From the NCBI GenBank assembly GCA_024362935.1, contig JANCRA010000005.1:25318235-25382234 (forward strand): 64,000 nucleotides of DNA. The letters run 5' to 3'. Position 1 is the first letter of the stretch. Each line of letters opens with the position of its first letter. Made by a program: the position numbers and the translations under genes. This DNA comes from Setophaga petechia. Its lineage: Eukaryota; Chordata; Aves; Passeriformes; Parulidae. The notes under the pieces are model-generated. The model did no database searches. It was not told the origin of the DNA and saw only the letters and a program-made list of their open reading frames with translations. This document shows positions 26,475 to 38,212 of this stretch, one piece after another.

Positions 26475-26613
26475 CTTTTTTGTTCTGGGGGGGGGGGGGG
26501 TTGGTTTGTTTTTTTGTTTGTTTGGTTTTTTTGGTTTTTTGGTTTTCTTGGTGGGCTTTTTTAGTTTTTGGGGGTTTTTTGGGTTGTTTTTTGGTTGTTT
26601 TTTTTTTTTTTTG
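26475..26613. repeat. G14 followed by a G/T-rich tract
   Basis: A run of 14 G's (26487-26500) is followed by over 100 bases of G and T with only a few other bases, ending in a long T run. Open frames on both strands here translate as Gly/Phe-rich or Lys/Pro-rich strings and are compositional artefacts. The G-run may form intermolecular or slipped structures and is prone to assembly error. Confidence 0.85.
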
Positions 26614-29600
26614 CTTGGAACCCCTTTGATTGAACCTTCTCCATCACTGGAAAAATCTGTCCTCTTTCTTATTTTGTATACTTCGTTTACATTCCTGCCT
26701 GGCATACAGCAGTTTGTGTCACAGCACTGACCCTGCAGGGCAGCCATGGTTCTGGCCATCAGCTGAGGCATGTCCCGCTGGTGCTAATGCTGACAAGTGC
26801 CATGTGGTGGCCCAGGGTTTCTCAGTGACAGTGTTGCTCTGTCCCATCTCACAGCTGCTGTTCTCCCAAGCTGTCTTCCAGACCCCTTCTTGGTGCTTGG
26901 ACACTCCTTGGAAGCAGCTTTGCTCTGTGTCTCGCTGTTCTCTCACCAGTTGGCTTCATTACGTGGCGCCACTGAAACTGTGATTTCCTCCAGGTTTTAT
27001 TGGCCCAACATGGTCCTTTAAGGCAGGCAGAGTGACAGTGCTGATGCAGACTGCAGGGAATAAATACCGTTGCTGCCTTGCAATACTGCTTAAATTGGAG
27101 CATTGTTCACCTGGCTAAAAAGAGCATCTGCAATTACTCTCTCTTGGAAGGGGCCAGGGGTGCCAAAACTTTAATGGCAGTGAAATAATTTATCAACCGT
27201 GTCCAGAATCACCCACATCTTAGTCTGTCAGTGAAACCATGTTATTGGACATACAGTACACAACTACAAGGTGAGCGTGTTAACTTCTGGCGCATAATAT
27301 AATACCCAGGATTTGTAGTAATGCCCAGGATTTTCCCTCCAAAGGGGTGAAAAACAGTGAAAAGCAGGTTGATGGGAAAATACAGTGTAGTTCCAGGTGC
27401 CTGAATAAAGGCTGTATCTCCCTTGTTTCTTATACAGATTAAAATAAGAGGAGATGGTCAAGAGGAATATTTGAGAACCAATTGTAAATGGTCTTTTTTA
27501 ATTTTTGACATAAATCATATATTTTTTAATATTCCCCTGGCATAACTTCAAAACTAAGAAGACTTAATAATTTGGTGTCTTAAACAGGATTGGAAATAGT
27601 AGGGTGAACTTAAAATGAATGGCCCAACTAACTTCATCACCCTAGTCATGTGAAATGTAAATAATATTCAAACAGTATATTCTGCAGTATACTTGATTAT
27701 TAACTTCCTCTTCTGTTTTAATCATCTAAAGTGATATCAGTAATTCAGGGATATTTTTAATATGATTTTTATCTTGACAGCTGTGCTTTTATTGAAAATG
27801 CAGCAAAATCTTGTCTGTCTGTATCTTCCAATGTGGTGATCTCATTATAATGAAATATATGTATGGTTTTAGGAGGATTTTTAGTGCTGGCAGGTGAATT
27901 TAGAATCAGTTTTAATGGAAATACTGGTCAAGGACCTCCAAGATATGTTGCAATAAACCAGCCAGGATGAAATACAGGCAAAGAAAAAAGATCATTCTTA
28001 TATGCTAGAGCCCAAGCTTGGGAACCAAGCTGAGGTGCTCATTAAAAAATTAGCTTAAATCCAATTTCAAACTGTTTTAAGATTTAGCTAACTAACTTTT
28101 CTTAACTCTGGAAGGTACTATTACTGATAGCTGTAGAAACTACCCAGGCCTTTGGGCGGTGTCAGGGAAATCATTGTACTTCAAGGCCAGAGCCCTGATC
28201 ACTAGCAGGACAGCAGATTTGTGACACATACCTGCAGCAGAGAGCTGTAAGTGCTCTGTTGCAACTTTTTCTGTTCCACCTCAGTTTCAATCCCTTTGCT
28301 CAGGTGTGTCATGGTACCTAATATCACCTCAGTGCCATGTGTGAAGACTTTATTTCATATATCATGTCAAAATACATTTGTCCAAAAATGTGGAGAGTTC
28401 ATAAATAATCTGTGTACACCTTCTACAGGGAGAATCTCAGGCATTAAAAGGCAGAGCGGGTAGGAAAAGGGTCAGTGTACTACAGACCTTTCAAAAATAG
28501 TCATGTGTCTTTAAAGACTTGACTGAAAGGAGGAAAGAAATTTGTAAACAGGATCACAATTTCAGAAATCTCTGCGGTGAATAGAAAAGGAAGGAGATTT
28601 AGTTGTAAAACATACCTCCAGCTTTCTAATAAAATAGAAATATCACTTGAAATGAACATGATGCCTCCATCCAAGCCAAATTAAGTCTAAATAATGAAAA
28701 AGTATACTTTAGGAAGTCAGAAAGGTCAAGGTTCGTGACATCAAATCATGGATTGCAGCTGGCAGGCCACCTCTATAATTTCCATGGGAATAACTAAAGA
28801 AAATTCACTAAAGAAAATGTCTGTAACTACTGGGACATAGCTTGAAAAAAACCTACTAAAAGCCAGATGTCTCAGAAGAATACTTTGGAAGTGTAGAAGG
28901 AGGCAGACAGGGATGGGGTTTGTCAATTTTCCTAATAAGTCAGTCAACTCCTCATAGCAAAAAGCCAGTTAATGCAATATGGAATAGTTTAAAAGTCAAT
29001 TAATATTTTGAAACTAAGCAGCCAGCCTTTTTGCAAGGAGATACTATGCCGACTAAATAAAAATACTTTCAAGTGTCACATTTACAGAAAACATGGATCT
29101 GGTATGAATTTTAGTGTATAATCAGGCATAAGGACCTCCCACTCAAACTAAGGGCACCAAATTATGCTTAAAAATATGGGAGATGGAGAAAAATATTGCA
29201 TTTGAACAAAAGGGCTTGAATTAATATTATAAAATTTAATGAAGTCTTGGAGACATTGCCTCAGAAAAGAAAGCTGTATTAACTATGCCTCCAGTGAGTA
29301 AAAGAACAAAACAAATGTTAGGGAACAAAATATTAATGAAAGAAAAAAAGTGTCAGTACAAAATGGTTACATTGAGATGAAGGATCTGTGGAAAAAAGAT
29401 AAGTGAATGCAAATTAGGAAGAAGATTAAATTAAAAACCAAAAGCATATATCCCATAGAATGCATCAACAGAGTGATGTGCTGAGTGAAACCTGGGGAAT
29501 AAGATGTGTGCTCCAAAATGCAAATACATCCATCGCTTTGTTAAGATGGATATTGAAATGGCTCAGGAGACCAGCAGACTGGGAAGCTCAGCTGGCTGCT

Positions 29601-32600
29601 TTGTAGGTATGGATATTTGGAATAAAAATGTTGCTGCTTATGCTGGGTTGTAATTCAGAACTCATCAGAAAGTGTGGGCTCTAGGCTGCAAAGGTGAGAA
29701 AGAGCAGTGTGAAATAAGACAACTCTGCTGCAGCTCTTGGCTTCGGCTTTCCCTTGGTAAACACGTCCGGAGGTGAGGCTGAAAGGTGGCTGTCAGCAAA
29801 CGCGCTTTAAGAACACCTAACAAAGGGAAATGTAGGAAGCCAACAGTATCAGGTGTAAATATGTATTATTTTTGAGGATGTTGGGTTAGGAATTTTTGAG
29901 CAAGCTTCCTGCAGCTCTCATTTTTGTGTGTGAACCTCCTGTATGCTGTGTCATTGCTCAGCTGTGTTCCTGTGAGCAAACGGCAGCTTTGTGGTGGCAC
30001 CCTTTGCTCAGAGGCAGACTGCACAGTTCTCCATGTTAGGTCTCAATTCCTTTGTCTCCATCCAGTCTTTGCTTTGCATAGCAGACTCAGAAAAAAAAGA
30101 AAAAGAAAATAAAAAAGAACAACCAGAAAAACCCCATACCAGAATCACAGCCCTACATGACAGTTGTCACAATGGCAAGTTTCAAGTTTCTAATTGCATG
30201 CCATTTAAAGAGAGTCAATTACAGGTATTCTTATGTGTGTGTTTAGGAAAGAGGAAAGATTATGATGAAGTAGGAAAGTGGATTGTATGTGGACAGTCTT
30301 AATTGCATGCTGCAAGGTAATCACAAGCTGTGAAATCCTAAGACCTCAAATCTAGTTCCGTGTTCTTTTACAAACATGTAGGGGACAGAGTCGTGAGCAC
30401 TCCGTGTGCCACCCACCGAGAAATGAGAGGCAGGGTGGGGGAGATGTGAGGAGTGCAGAAACACAAGGGCAGCGCACTGAGCAGACCTGCCCTTGTTTGT
30501 TATCCTTGCTGAAACCCTGCCTTGTGAGGAGAGAGCTTTTATATAAACTGGTGATTAAAGGAAAGAGGTATCTAATTTGGGATTAAGGGAGTTGCTGAAG
30601 AATTTAATAGTAAAAACAGTTGCTGGAGCAGCTGTTTCAACACAGTTCAGACAATTGGCAGCCAAACTGCTTCCATTTCATAAGTAGATGACATATTTAA
30701 TTTCTCTTCACAGAAGTCTTAAATGTATCAGGAGAAAATGCTCAATTTTAGAGGGCTTTGTCCAAATGCCTTTGCTCATATTCACTGAAGGCTTTTTTGT
30801 TGCTCTTCAAGTATGATGCTTTAGAAAGTCATGCTTTGGATGTGTTGATCCAGCTTGAGAGCAGCCAGAAATTTAGTACTAGAAGCTAGTATGAGCCTGG
30901 TCCAGAACCACTGCAATCCGTGGATGTGTTCCTAATGATTGCAGTCAGTTTAGGCTGAAATGCAACCACTGTTGAAGCATACTTTTTGATTTCTTTGCTG
31001 TCTGGGTCAATCTGGTAGTAATTTGACAAACTCTGATTAGGTTACTTGTTGTTTTCCCCCAGAATTCTGCCCACCAATGTTAGCAGTTTCTCTCCAGATT
31101 TTGGATATCCTAGCAAAAGAAATGCATCTTTTCCTGCTCTATGTGTTCTTCTTCAGCCCATCCAATCTTATCACAGATATAAGTGAAATAAAAGTAGTCC
31201 TTAAAAATGAATGTGATTCAAGGTTGTTGAAGAATTGCAAACATTCAGATCACTAGTGGTTATGGAACAGTAACTTTGATAAGAGCGAGCATAGAACTAA
31301 AACCCCTATTCTACCCTGTTAGAGAAGATTAATTCCTGCTTTCTTAAGAATCTTTACCCTCATTTCCAGGCTTGGAAAAGATTGCATTGTTCTAGCATTT
31401 AATAGTTATGTAAATTAGCACTGATTTTGTCATTTAGCACCTGTGCAAAATTTTCTGCTGGAACAGTTCTTTCAAATATGGGATAAACAAAGCATAAGAT
31501 GCACAGTGATACTGTTCTTTTGTGGATGCTTATTTGGAAAAATATGCATGAGCTATTGAGCATGTCATGGATATGCCAGAAACACAGTGGCAAAGCTTTG
31601 TAGGCGTGTGGTTGGTCTTAAATAACACATAGGCCACTAGTCAGACTTTCAGCAAGCTTTATTTTGAAAATATATTAAATACCATCATGCATATGCTAAA
31701 AACTTAACCCCATCTTTAGGGTAATGGTAATGTCTTTACTGTACTCAAAATCTTTGTCTGCCAAACATAACTTGGGCTGGATATAGAGATATTGACACAA
31801 CTTCTGCTGGCTTCTGCCTGGTATTGCTGTGGCCTCCGCTGCTTCTGTCCTCTGTTCTGTGTGAGCAGATGGGATCCTGCAGCTGTTTGAATAAATATTA
31901 GTTTTAAAGAATTATGCTGCTCTGATTAACCATTCAATGAGGGGGGAAATGGCAGGGTAGAGAGCACCTAAGGAATCTCTCTACTTCAGGCCTCTTGCCC
32001 AAAAGCATTCATTTAAATGTTTGAGCAGTGATGAGGTGAGGAGTTATATAAACGGGAAGCCATTCCTCAAATCACTATCTTCTCTCTGCATAGAGTGTAA
32101 TTGATAGCTTATGTGCTTGCAACAGCTGAAAAAATAGAGCAGAACATGCAAACACATCTACTGTATAACATACGTGGGAAGCAAGTGGAGGAGAGTGTTA
32201 ACTGTAATAGAAAGTGAATTATCTGCCATTTTTGTTCCACCCCAGATGTAATTCAGCAAGGAGATTGGATCTGTGCACTAGATAGTCTGAGACGGTGCCT
32301 TGGAAATTGGCAGTCAGAGTTCCATCCAGAGGGCAGGAAATGTGTGAACAAAACCCAGCCCAGGTTATCAAGCAAAACCCCAAGCCAACAGGGGTCCTTG
32401 GATATTGAGTAGTTGGCACTTTCCTTCATTTAAAGAAGAAAAATAGCTCTTGTTTTACAGGTGAAGGGAGATGCTTTGAGAGCAGTCTGTCATAGATCGT
32501 GGCAAAATCTGGCAAGAAAAACCAATCTCAGGGTGATTTCACAGTGAAAATTCATGTGGCTGGATTTTTGCTTGGATCTAGGGGCTAGTTAGTGCACTGC

Positions 32601-33365
32601 TATATATATACCCATGTGTCTCCAGGTTTTGGACCCTCATTTAGCATTTTTGCTGCGAGTTTTGGGTCAATCTGAGATCCTATGCTTTAAAGAAACAGTA
32701 TGTTTGTTTACTGAGAACTGACTTGTCTTCAGTATAGAGAGAATGTATTTTTAGAAGCACGGTATGGCCACAGTTTCTCCCCTTGTTTTGCTTTTTTGAG
32801 GAGATAATAGTGATACGCTCTTGAACTGAACTCAACCAGCCAGCACAATAGCTGGGATAAAGCATGTAGGAAAAAGGATGCTAACAGTCCTTCCTCCAAA
32901 GATGCTCAGACAGCAAACACACTTTACAGCTGTACATTCAGCGATTAAAGATTTCCAGAATCAGTTAAAAGCTTTGAGGATCCCAGTAGCCGTGCTCAGA
33001 AAAACCCATGTGACTTCGCTGTGTGTAGACTTCTGGTAGTCTTCTAATTAGCTCTGTAGAGGTCTCTGAAGGCATCTGGGTTTCTCACTGACTCGGGAAT
33101 TAGACTGAATTTAGGCTGCCTGAACATGCCAGTGCTGGGTTTGAGCATTTTTGAGTGTTTCTGTATGGATCTCCTTGCCCCTCTGGATTGGCAAGAGGGA
33201 GCAGCGTGGTGGGACGGGCTGTGCTGTGGTACTGACTGCACCACAGATTGTGGCAGAAAGCACAGAGCAGATTGGTTTAAAACAAAAGGGAATTTAAAAA
33301 AAGAAAAGAAAGGCAAATTCAATTAGTCATTTGAAATTGAGTTGGGGTTTACAACTTGAATTTTT

Positions 33366-33415
33366 AGGTCCAGATCCATCAGAGCACTTAAGCACCTGCT
33401 TTACCTTGAATGCAA
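33366..33415. repeat. Possible old interspersed repeat relic
   Basis: GGTCCAGATCCATCAGAGCA followed by CTTAAGCACCTGC resembles the GATCCA...GCACTTAAGCACATGC phrase of dispersed sauropsid repeats. Only a short part is recognisable. Confidence 0.4.
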
Positions 33416-34337
33416 TTTGCTTTTCAATAGCAGTTATTTGCTATCAGAAAGCTCCGGGAAACCTGGGCTTAAATGGACATTGTAAAGGATGAAGGAAGGA
33501 TGGCAGACAGGCAGCGGTGCTTGGAGAAATTTCTCTTTTTCACTCCCTACACCTTATGTGGTTTAAATAATGGCTACTTAATGCAATGCTTTGTGTTACG
33601 TACTCTGTAAATAATGTCTGGAAAGGTTGTTTAATGATAATTTGACTTTTTCTTTGAAAAGACTTGTTACTAATCTTAACGTGAAATCTCTTTAGTATTA
33701 TTGAGGGGAATAACAACCTAGTGTCATTTTGGTTTGATTTCTTTGTATGAGGGGGTGGCAACTCTCCCTTGTCTCTCCTCACCAAGCATCTGAAGCAAGA
33801 TCTGTTACTGAGAGATTTCTGCAGTGGTACTTGGTCTTGCAGAGATTTCATCAGAAACATTTCATTTTTAATGAACAATGGAAAATGTTCAGCTGTCCAT
33901 TATTACACTTCTTTGTACACAGTCTAAAAATATAAATGGAAATTATAATTACATCTGTAATTCTGGGTCCCAGCTGAAATCGCTTTAATCCCAATGTGAG
34001 GGGAAAAAAATCAATACAGAGCCCTTAACCCTGGTCTTTTCCTCCTTAGATATTTCATTTTCAGTTGTGCTAGTTTATACCACAAGTTTTGTAAGTTTTT
34101 CAAGGGACTTATAGTATACAGAGACAATTTTGCATCTTCAAAATGGCATTGCTACTTTGTGCTTTTCTGATTTAGAAATTGTAATGATGTTCTTGAGTAA
34201 TGGGTTATATTGTAGCTGCTTGATATAATATGATGTTTCTCTCTTTTACTTTTTGTTCATTAAGAAGAAGGGCCTTTGAAATGTTGCAAAGTTCTTTTAA
34301 AGAAAATCCTATTTTACAGGCAGTAGAATTACACATC

Positions 34338-34363
34338 TTTTTTTTTTTTTTTTTTTTTTTTTT
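34338..34363. repeat. T26 homopolymer
   Basis: An uninterrupted run of 26 T's. On the minus strand it would be a poly(A) tail, but I found neither a recognisable retroposed body nor target-site duplications beside it. Confidence 0.9.
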
Positions 34364-37229
34364 AAGAGGAATCCAAGTCAGCATTAAAGATTTAACATTG
34401 GGATTTGGAAAAGACATCTTTCTCAACTCACCACATGCTCTCTCTTCTCCGTTGTGCTTTTTTCCTATAGGCTTCAAATAGTAGGTCTGTCAAGGTTAAA
34501 TATTATCATGTTTGGGGGTTTTTAATATCAACATCTGCAAATACAGAAATGTCATGAAGTGTTTTGTGTTTCTGAAACCTTCACCTTTCTGCAAACCCAA
34601 GCTTAGACCAACAGTTGCTTTTGTTTGAGTTAACATCTGAGGAGGAAGGGTGAAGTTCTTTTATGCTGTAAGACCTTTGCAAACTATTAATTGTCCACGA
34701 ATTGCAGCTTCCTCTGAAACATCTGGTTCTGGTAATAGTCCCAGACATGATACTGCAGATTAGGGCACACTCCACTACCGTGCCCCAGTTGCCACACTGT
34801 TAACGATCGTGGATCTGACATCCACAGAGCAGAGGTGTGTTGTTCATCTTGGCAGAATATCTTCTTTCTTCGTAATTGCAGGTATGTACCATTTTCTAGA
34901 TCTGGGCACTGAAAAAGTAAAACATAAATTAGCAGCATTCTGGTCAGGCTTTTCTCTGAATAGCTGAAAGACACAACTGAAAAGGAATGTTTCCACTTGA
35001 AGTGAGGCATTTCAGCAACCTACGTTTAGTACCCAAGGTACAATTTATTTGCTCTCTAAGGCTGTCAAGCCTTAACTTCCTGATTTCATTCCAGGATACA
35101 GATGTTTCATTCTCTCCCTGCCCTTTTCTCCCCTTGCAAATACCATTCTATACAAAAGCCCAATCCAAAGATCATTGAAATGCTTCCATTGACATCCAGA
35201 GGCTTTGGCTGGGACTGGATGAGTCTGGGGCACAGAGTTCTTCGCTGCATCGAAGTTATTCCCTTTTCTCAGTCTAGTATCCAGGGAAAGCACAGATGTT
35301 TTTCCATCTTTACTTCCCCCTGCAAAGTATCTTGATGGGTTTTTTATGAACTTGCCACTTCAAGTCTATCACACCACACAATCTGAAAATACTTGGAGAG
35401 ATATTATAGTAGTGACCTTTATTGTTCATTAGTGAATCAGCAGCCTAGCTTACTGTGGCTTTAAATGAGCTATATAAATTGGTTGTTGTTTTCAATGATG
35501 ATTCCCTTGATTTGAACATACTAGAGCAAAGATAATTGATTGATTCATTATGTAAAAGATTGTTTCAAGTTAGAGGGTGGTTTTATTTAATTTTTTTTCT
35601 CCCAGCTAAATTGAGACACTCTGTCTAGAATCTTGGCCGGGTTCTTACCAGGTTCATATCCGGAAGCACTATTGCTTCTCTGTTTCTCACTGATGGCACA
35701 CAGCAGCCTTCCTGGGTGGGTGGGGATGCCTCTTTGGTTGTGGTGCTGTTCTTGTAATGTCAGGTGAAGCTGCTCCCAGCATAGAGTCCTGCACGTAAGA
35801 CTTTGTTGCAGATCTTTGATACATGATGTAGGTGTCCTTTCAAAATAAATTGAAGTCTATACCAGGTAGTGCTGTCTAAAACCTCTCTCTGTCTCAATGC
35901 TGGCTTGCCTCTACCCTATATTCCAAGTGCTATGCTGTCACCTCTCACAGGTATCACTAATTCCTAGCTATTGACATCCCTTTGCCAAGGATGCAGTGTT
36001 TTGGTGTGTCTTTAAAGCATTTTTTTCTTTCTTCAGCTGTGTGCTCCTCTTCCAGCTTCAGGATCCTGATGTATTCCGTTCTAGATACATGACTAAGCTG
36101 ATAGAACTGTTACAACAGCCTGTACTTGCTCTCTCTAAAAGGTTGTTTTGCTCTAAGATCTTTGCTGTCGCAAATTTTATCTTGTTGTCTGTCATGCAGC
36201 ACAGTGCGCAGATGGCACAGAAGTTTGTTTAGAAGCTACACATCTCCTTTATTGGAAGTGTTGGGGAGGATGCATGTAGGATTGCACCAATCAGCAGCAT
36301 TGGTGGTTGTACCAGTTCCTAAAGAGCAAAGGATGCTGCGAGCCCAGGGACCATGCAAGCAAATCCTGCTGTGGGTGCATGGTGCTGCCCCAGGCCAGGA
36401 ATGCATGGGAGAAAATCACACAGATCTAATGATGTCTCATGTCATTTGGGACACCTGGCTGGCACTGCCAGGGCTGGTGCTGCAGGCATGGAAAGTGAAG
36501 AAACCAGTAGCCAGGCCAGGAGGGGATAGTGGTAAAAAATGTGATGGGTTCTAGGAATCCAAGCCTAGGCTTTGCTGAAGGAGGCAGAGAGGACAGTGGG
36601 GGCTGTGGCATCTTGTGCTGTTGTCGTGTCCACCCACCTCCATCTTGTGGTCTAACATGATGACCTCTGACTTCCAGATTTGCTTAAGGAAACAGTGTCC
36701 AGCAAATTAAATAGGGAAGAATTGAGCTCAGATGTGTCTGAAAGCCAGCAGCTGCGCTGTTTTCATGTGGGAATGGAACATATTTGTGTATATCTATAGG
36801 CATTACAGCTAATAGCATATACATGAGTAAAAACTCCACCTGTGCCCATAAAGCAGTTGGGAGCTATATTGGGTGTTTCCTCCGTACTCAGTGGTTCAGG
36901 TCTCAAAGCAACCTCAGAGTGATGTATTTGGCAGTGGTGCCATGTGTGCGTGTCTCTTTCAAGCACAGCTGTTCCACAGGACATCTTGAGGGGGTGTTTG
37001 CAGATTCTCGTCTGTGTCTCACTTCTCCAGAATCTGCTTCTGCTCCCAGGATCTGGCGTGCCAAACCCTCCTCATCTGAGCCAGTCAACAGCCTGTCCCA
37101 GGCTGCTGCCTAAGAGAATGGCAGGGCTTCGTAAATAAAGGAAACAATTGAATGATAAGTTCACACTTCAGCACGCTGCTTAACAACCTGATAACAGTTA
37201 ATTACATACAGTATTTTTAAATGCAGCAA

Positions 37230-37720
37230 CCTGGAGATAACTCCAGAGGTGGAGCACAGGCCCTTGGGCCTCACGACCGAAGATTAACCTCTTAGTGCCC
37301 ATGCCCCTAAAGAGACTGGTGGCTGCAGCTCCGAATGTCACCAGTTCTGAACTTTTACTGGCCAAGAGTGACTCAGGGTCATGCAAGTGAAGTGTCCTCA
37401 GCCGCAGGTAGGGGCAGGGGGAAGCTCTGCTCAGTCCCAAAACTCGTGGGTCCTGCTTTGAGAGCAGCCTGTGAGCTGACAGGCAGAAAAGGTGGAGTGG
37501 TAAGCCCAGGGCTGCCTCCAGCAGAGGCAGAGGTAGAGCGGGTCCAGCCGGGAGTTGCTGCTGCTGTGTAACTGCAGGAGCTCTGCAGGAAGGAGCCAGC
37601 ACAAACACAGCTGGAATGGGCGCTGGGGCCGGCTGCGAGTCTCAGCAGCTGCACTCAGCGCTACCGCTCCCTGGGCTCCGGGTGGGACGTTTCCGTCTGT
37701 CCCAGCCCCGTGGGATTGAG
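37230..37720. other. GC/CpG-enriched patch inside the last intron
   Basis: About 490 bases are clearly richer in GC and CpG than the surrounding AT-leaning intron. CpGs occur in CTCCGGGTGGGACGTTTCCG near 37.68 kb, AGCGGGTCCAGCCGGG near 37.54 kb and GGCCGGCTGCGAG near 37.63 kb. Overlapping ORFs exist on both strands, as expected in GC-rich DNA, and none resembles a known protein. It could be a regulatory element, an internal promoter or a decayed gene fragment. Confidence 0.35.
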
Positions 37721-38177
37721 GGTTTGACCCTTGTTATTTAAAGCACAACTTCAGGACATCTGCTGTCAGAGCACCCGCAAAGTTTGTGGCTTAATGCAAG
37801 TCTAATTAACTGATTTGCCTATCCAAATCTGGAGATTTACACACTTCTATAGAGGCAGCTGTAAAGTTATAACTTGAGCTGTTTATCATGCCCTGAGCCT
37901 TTAAATCTCAATTATGAAAGGTGGTGTTTAATGGCTAGCTGGAAAATGGGTGGTTACCAGAGTGTTAATGGAGTGCGGCAAGCCAGGAAATGTATAATCT
38001 AATGCCTGTATAGAAATGAAAGGTTCTAACAAAAGAAAATATTGGGGGGAGGATGTACTTACAGGCTGTTTGTGCTGTTTAGGAGAAAATCAGTACATGA
38101 GCAGTAGGGAAACAATGGGGACTGAAATACTGCCTGAAGAAAGAAATTAGAGCTGCTTGTTTTTAAGGTCCCTCCTG

Positions 38178-38212
38178 CCCACCCCCACCCCCCCCCCCCC
38201 ACCCCCCCCCCC
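38178..38212. repeat. C-rich tract (G-quadruplex candidate on minus strand)
   Basis: C-runs of 3, 5, 12 or more, and about 12 are separated by single A's. The minus strand therefore has at least four G-runs of three or more with very short loops. An A-rich stretch follows about 50 bases downstream. Confidence 0.85.

Noticed and set aside
26425..26771. Gly/Phe-rich ORF on the + strand and Lys/Pro-rich ORF on the - strand
   Set aside because: Both are produced by the G14 and G/T-rich tract.
34338..34363. T26 as the poly(A) tail of a processed pseudogene on the minus strand
   Set aside because: No gene-like body, poly(A) signal or target-site duplication could be seen beside it.
37198..37654. 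136-codon minus-strand ORF in the CpG-enriched patch
   Set aside because: Leu/Pro/Ala-rich product with overlapping ORFs on the other strand; this fits GC composition, not coding.
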